Assembly: GCA_030616165.1 (NCBI GenBank)
Contig: JAUWXV010000022.1
Location: 1 to 28,084 of the forward strand
Reading direction: 5' to 3'
Origin: a bacterium
GTDB lineage: Bacteria; SM23-31; JAUVVT01
DNA length: 28,084 nt
Position numbers and translations under genes: made by a program. Below, piece by piece: positions 24,595-28,084 of this stretch; positions within the stretch are counted from its first letter, which is position 1; each line of letters begins with the position of its first letter. The notes beneath the pieces were generated by a model. It made no database searches. It worked only from the letters and a program-made list of their open reading frames with translations, and was not told the DNA's origin.

Positions 24595-25707
24595 TTGTCT
24601 TATAAAAAATGTATAAATTGCGGTGATGTATATCCAGAAATATCCAGTTTTCTTGGAATATGCTTAAAGTGCATTAGAACAGATTTTGATAATGTTCTGT
24701 CAGTAATAAAAACTCGTCATTCTGAAAGCAGAAGGAAATTCAATCTGCCAGAACGTCCGCCCAAAAATCCAAATGGATTGTTATGTAAAATTTGTGGAAA
24801 TGAATGTAAAATTGGCGAAGGAGAAACCGGCTATTGTGGATTAAGACAGAATGTGAATGGAAAGTTGTATCATTTAGGTGGAACAAAATATAAGGGTCTG
24901 GCATATTGGTATTACGATTATCTTCCCACAAACTGCTGTGCGGACTGGGTATGCGCTGGGTGTAGTTACTCTGGATATCCGAAATATTCTTATTCAAAAG
25001 GTGCAGAATATCATAAGAAAAATCTCTCAGTATTTTATAAAGCATGCACTTTTAATTGTTTATTCTGTCAGAATTGGGATTTTCGTGTTAAGGATAAAAA
25101 TCCTGTGTTTTTGACTTCGGATGAACTTGCTAAAGCAGTTGATGAAAATACATCCTGCATCTGCTATTTTGGCGGCGACCCTACTCCGCAGTTATTACAT
25201 GCAATATCCACTACGAAAACTGTGCTTGCCAATAATAAAGGAAAAATCGTAAGAATATGCTGGGAAACCAATGGGAATATGAACAGGAATCTATTAAAGG
25301 TTATGGCAGAACTTTCTTTAGAAAGTGGTGGATGTATAAAATTTGACCTTAAATCGTTTGATGAGAGGATTAATATTGCTTTATGCGGAATGGGCAATAA
25401 AAAGACACTTGAAAATTTTAGATGGGTTTCCGAATTTATTTCTCAAAGACCCGATCCGCCTCTGCTGATTGCCAGTACTCTTCTTGTGCCAGGATATATT
25501 GATGCTGAAGAAATATCAAAAATTTCAAGGTTTATTGCAAGTTTAAATAAAGAAATTCCATATAAACTTTTGGCATTTCACCCGCAATTCTATTTTCGTG
25601 ATTTGCAGGTTACCTCAAATAAATTAGCATATGATTCATTAAGCGCTGCGAAGGATGCTGGGCTGAAAAATGCTGATATTGGGAATAAGCATCTCTTGAA
25701 AAATTAG
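24595..25707 (+). CDS. Cysteine-rich radical SAM protein, archaeal-like
   Basis: The 370-residue protein carries the radical SAM motif C151-x3-C155-x2-C158 (YKACTFNCLFCQNW) in a PflA/AmrS-like core (CYFGGDPTPQL, CWETNGNMN). Before it lie two cysteine clusters: a zinc-ribbon-like C6/C9/C23/C26, C64/C67/C71/C81 (CKICGNECKIGEGETGYCGL, an AmrS-type element) and the TNCCADWVCAGC segment (114-123). These match an uncharacterised radical SAM family best known from archaea. It would use SAM and a 4Fe-4S cluster for a radical reaction; the substrate is unknown. The start is TTG 24595, since the N-terminal cysteines begin there and no in-frame ATG precedes them; no ribosome binding site is obvious. It lies 62 bases after the nuclease-like gene. 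Confidence 0.82.
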   Translation: MSYKKCINCGDVYPEISSFLGICLKCIRTDFDNVLSVIKTRHSESRRKFNLPERPPKNPNGLLCKICGNECKIGEGETGYCGLRQNVNGKLYHLGGTKYKGLAYWYYDYLPTNCCADWVCAGCSYSGYPKYSYSKGAEYHKKNLSVFYKACTFNCLFCQNWDFRVKDKNPVFLTSDELAKAVDENTSCICYFGGDPTPQLLHAISTTKTVLANNKGKIVRICWETNGNMNRNLLKVMAELSLESGGCIKFDLKSFDERINIALCGMGNKKTLENFRWVSEFISQRPDPPLLIASTLLVPGYIDAEEISKISRFIASLNKEIPYKLLAFHPQFYFRDLQVTSNKLAYDSLSAAKDAGLKNADIGNKHLLKN

Positions 25708-25748
25708 TAGAGGCTCTTTTATTTATTTTCGAAAGGAGGTAAAATTTA

Positions 25749-26234
25749 ATGAAATACGCAACTATAATAATGTGGTTAATAGCGGTAACTCTTTTTATAA
25801 TCCTTTATAAACAGGGTAGAGAATTTAGTTTAAAAGGTCTTTCTGAAGGGTGGCATATGTTTTACACCATAATACCACTTCTATTGGCATCATTTATGAT
25901 AGCAGGAATGATTCAGGTTCTTATTCCAAGAGAATTCATCGTAAAGTGGCTTAGTGATGAGTCTGGATTGAAAGGGATATTTCTTGGGTGCTTTGCGGGA
26001 GCTATAACTCCTGGAGGTCCTTATATAAGTTTTCCGATAGTTGCCTCTCTTTACAAATCAGGCGCTGGAATTGGAACTATCATTGGTTTTGTAACTGCAT
26101 GGTCGCTGTGGGCGGTCTCAAGACTGCCTCTTGAAATTTCTCTTATCGGCACTAAGGTTACATTAATCAGACTTTTTTCCACGTTGATTTTCCCTCCAGC
26201 CGCCGGTATTATTGCAAGAATTGTCTTTAAATAA
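25749..26234 (+). CDS. Half-size permease (DUF318/ArsP_1-like)
   Basis: The 161-residue membrane protein has about four to five hydrophobic segments and the family motif TPGGPYISFP (87-96), found in DUF318 (PF03773, ArsP-type) permeases that export metalloid or other small compounds. Full-length members carry two such halves (about 300 residues or more); this is one half, as known for small members that probably dimerise. A strong GGAGGT ribosome binding site lies eight bases ahead of the ATG. The interrupted PfpI gene follows after 55 bases, so they may be one transcription unit. Substrate unknown. Confidence 0.85.
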   Translation: MKYATIIMWLIAVTLFIILYKQGREFSLKGLSEGWHMFYTIIPLLLASFMIAGMIQVLIPREFIVKWLSDESGLKGIFLGCFAGAITPGGPYISFPIVASLYKSGAGIGTIIGFVTAWSLWAVSRLPLEISLIGTKVTLIRLFSTLIFPPAAGIIARIVFK

Positions 26235-26289
26235 CTTAATTTTTAAAATATGTGTTTATTTTATTAAATAGTGAAAGGAGCAGTTTGAA

Positions 26290-26826
26290 ATGGGCAGAAT
26301 TCAAGATAAAAAAATATTGATGGTAATAGCCCCAAAAAAATTCAGAGATGAAGAATTGAATCATCCAAGAGAAATATTTATTAGAGAAGGAGCATCGGTT
26401 GAAATTGCATCTACCTCTTTTGGTGAAGCAGGGGGGATGTTTGGAGCAAAAACAAAAATCGATCTGCTGATAAAAGAGGTAAATTACGATAATTACGATG
26501 CTGTGGTGGTAGTCGGAGGAATGGGTGCACCTGAATATCTTTGGGGAGATACAACTCTTCAAAATATAATATCCAATGCCAACAAAAGTGGAAAAGTAGT
26601 AGCGGCAATCTGCCTTTCTGGTGTAGTCCTTGCCCGTGCAGGAATATTGAGAGGTATTTAAGCTACGTTCTATAAAACATCTGAATCTTTGAGTGAATAC
26701 TCAAAATGGGGAGCAAAATATACCACAAATAATGTTGTAAAATCTGGCAGTATTATAACAGCAGATGGACCTGCATCTGCAAAAAATTTCGGAAATGCTG
26801 TTGTCAATGCGCTGACTGGTATCTAA
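26290..26826 (+). pseudogene. DJ-1/PfpI family protein interrupted by one in-frame TAA
   Basis: A frame of 178 sense and stop codons is open from the ATG at 26290 to TAA at 26824, except for a TAA at 26659-26661 (codon 124). Before it: EEL near 21-23, the GGMGAPEYLWGD block and VAAICLSG with the nucleophile C108; after it the frame continues ATFYKTSESLSEYSKWGAKY ... GSIITADGPASAKNFGNAVVN, a perfect PfpI C-terminus. A lysine (AAA) or glutamine (CAA) codon is usual in place of this stop, so one substitution explains it. AGGAG precedes the ATG. The family contains proteases, glyoxalases and deglycases. Either a recent pseudogene, a variant, or a truncated 123-residue product. Confidence 0.85.
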
Positions 26827-27157
26827 TATACATGAATAATACATAAATCCTGTTATTGCTATTTTAAATATATTTCACCTTTTTCTGTCATCCTGAATTT
26901 ATTTTCACAAAGTGACCACTTCGTGGCAATATCTATCAACAAAAAACTCTGAAGATCCTGAACATATTTCGGGAACGAAATGACTACGGTATTATCACTG
27001 TAAGAGTGCTTCAGAAACAGTTTTGTTACAATTTTAATAATATCAATAATTTGGTTATTTAATAACAAAATTTATTAATAAATCAGGTCATAAAATGATT
27101 TAATATTTTCAGTAAAATTTTGGCAAATTTTAATGAAATTGTTCAAATTTCTGTGAA
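26827..27157. other. Intergenic region between convergent genes with a dispersed repeat
   Basis: Contains the second copy of the CTGTCATCCTGAA repeat and its long tail (26885-26987). A 69-residue minus-strand frame at 26859-27068 is repeat-derived and rejected. No terminator stem with a T-run was found for either flanking gene. Confidence 0.55.
26885..26987 (+). repeat. TCATCCTGAA dispersed repeat, copy 2
   Basis: CTGTCATCCTGAA head as at 7690, then a GTGACCACTTCGTGGCAA segment (palindromic CCAC...GTGG) and a GATCCTGAACATATTTCGG end that echoes the head (ATCCTGAA). The interior is unlike copy 1, so only the head and the end are the shared element. Confidence 0.45.
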
Positions 27158-27886
27158 TTATATTTTTCTGGAGAGTAATTTGTAGATTCTATCAAAAGAT
27201 GAGATTAAATCCTTATCAATTGTTTCTTCTTTTGCTTTTCTTTTTGGAGACTTCCAGAGGAGATAAGATAAAAATTTTTCAAGCCTTTCTTCATCTGGAA
27301 TTAAAATTTTATTTTTCGAGCTGACAATTTTTATTAAGTTAACAAAGTTGAATTTTTTCAGCCAACCATCTACTTCATCTGTTGAAATTCCAATAATATT
27401 GCTAATTTCCTGCCTCGCGAGAGTAAGATTGATACTCCTTCCCTTTTCTTCATTAATTCCATATTCTGATAATAGTAGAATGAGTGATTTTAATAAACTG
27501 TATTCAATATTCACTGGAAAATTTATCTTCACTCCTTTGCCAGTTTTAAGAATCCTTTGCGCAATTGTTTTAATCATAGTTACCAGCCATTCAGGGATTT
27601 TTTTAAATTGTGCATCCAACATATTTTTGTTCACTACGAGTAGTTCTGAATCGTCAACAGCCCTGACAGTTGCTGTGCGTTTGGAATCACCAAAAAGCGC
27701 CATCTCACCAAAGAATTCGTTTTCTACAAGATTGGCAAGAACTAACTCTCCATCTCCCATTTCTCTGATTATTTCAACTCTCCCTGATTTTATAATATAC
27801 ATTTCGTTTCCTAAATCCCCCTCAGAAAATATAACCGTACCTGCTTTATAACTTATTGTATTTTTTGTTGCTTCTTCTTTTTCCAT
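27158..27886 (-). CDS. Crp/Fnr-family cyclic-nucleotide-type transcription regulator
   Basis: The 242-residue protein has an N-terminal cyclic-nucleotide-binding domain (residues about 10-110) with FGEMALFGDSKRTATV (59-74), which keeps the Arg-Thr pair (R70, T71) needed for phosphate binding in the cAMP-type pocket, then a long helix and a C-terminal winged-helix region (about 155-205: LARQEISNIIGISTDEVDGWLKKF, then LIKIVSSKNKILI). No cysteines of an FNR cluster are seen. It would sense cAMP or a related nucleotide and control genes; targets are unknown. GAGGT lies three bases ahead of the ATG at 27886. It ends facing the PfpI gene and is transcribed from its own promoter. Confidence 0.9.
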   Translation of the reverse strand: MEKEEATKNTISYKAGTVIFSEGDLGNEMYIIKSGRVEIIREMGDGELVLANLVENEFFGEMALFGDSKRTATVRAVDDSELLVVNKNMLDAQFKKIPEWLVTMIKTIAQRILKTGKGVKINFPVNIEYSLLKSLILLLSEYGINEEKGRSINLTLARQEISNIIGISTDEVDGWLKKFNFVNLIKIVSSKNKILIPDEERLEKFLSYLLWKSPKRKAKEETIDKDLISSFDRIYKLLSRKI

Positions 27887-28084
27887 TTACCTCGAGCCTT
27901 TTAAATATTAAAATATTTTTCACATCTAAAATTTAAAAAATATTAAGCAAATTTACAATGGAATCTTGTAAAAATTATAAATGATTGAAGATTAAATGGT
28001 TAAATATGAATATTTTAATGGATAAATAGTTATGCTATGGAATACATAATGTTTGAGTTATATATACATATCGATTACTTTACC
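27887..28084. other. Upstream region of the regulator gene, window edge
   Basis: Very AT-rich DNA that should carry the promoter of the minus-strand regulator gene. I cannot single out a convincing promoter or operator. Confidence 0.35.

Noticed and set aside
26659-26661. Reassigned TAA stop codon as explanation for the two interrupted genes
   Set aside because: Other intact genes in the window (for example those ending at 348, 8280 and 15441) use TAA as a real stop, so TAA is not read as sense generally.
26859-27068. 69-residue minus-strand frame
   Set aside because: Overlaps the TCATCCTGAA repeat; no start signal and repeat-like end.

Overview
Organism. The window is AT-rich (kinase gene aside) bacterial DNA. 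The subtilase gene near 8.3-10.5 kb ends in a type IX secretion (Por/T9SS) C-terminal sorting domain of the FPNPFN type, which points to the FCB side of the bacterial tree (Bacteroidota, Ignavibacteria/Chlorobi, KSB1, Cloacimonadota or Marinimicrobia-like lineages). A pyruvate:ferredoxin oxidoreductase cluster and an archaeal-looking radical SAM enzyme suggest an anaerobic or ferredoxin-based metabolism. No rRNA, tRNA or CRISPR array was seen. I cannot name the species.

Layout. (1) 1-4250 is accessory DNA: a membrane-anchored pentapeptide-repeat gene, a DUF1353 gene and a second pentapeptide-repeat gene broken by one in-frame TAA, all on the minus strand. They are separated by several copies of a palindromic repeat (GCCTCGGGTA-type). 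The broken gene is bracketed by two attC-like sites whose boxes match the rules for an integron gene cassette. (2) 4251-8000: a lipoprotein-like amidohydrolase behind a good promoter and a phased array of TCA-N5-TGA dyads, convergent with a membrane-anchored glycerophosphodiester phosphodiesterase. (3) 8000-10525: a small zinc-ribbon protein and a secreted S8 peptidase. (4) 11000-13711: a Ser/Thr kinase fused through a membrane helix to a TolB/PD40-like propeller. It has much higher G+C than its neighbours and carries two in-frame copies of the dispersed GTAGGGGC palindrome inside its coding sequence. (5) 13909-16933: a small unknown protein, a dGTPase and a FapA/DUF342 protein. (6) 17443-19982: porDAB (delta, alpha, beta; no gamma subunit here), ending in a clear terminator. 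(7) 20236-26826, all plus strand: WrbA-like flavoprotein, Mth938-domain protein, S9 peptidase, an unclassified PD-(D/E)XK-like protein, a cysteine-rich radical SAM protein, a half-size permease and a DJ-1/PfpI gene broken by one in-frame TAA. (8) 27158-27886, minus strand: a Crp/Fnr-type regulator.

How it fits together. The POR cluster makes or uses reduced ferredoxin, and the flavoprotein and radical SAM enzyme downstream are plausible redox partners, but this is inference from position only. The signals most worth following are the GTAGGGGC palindromes that have become protein sequence in the kinase, the cassette-like unit at 2573-4190, and the PD-(D/E)XK-like gene starting 6 bases after the S9 peptidase.
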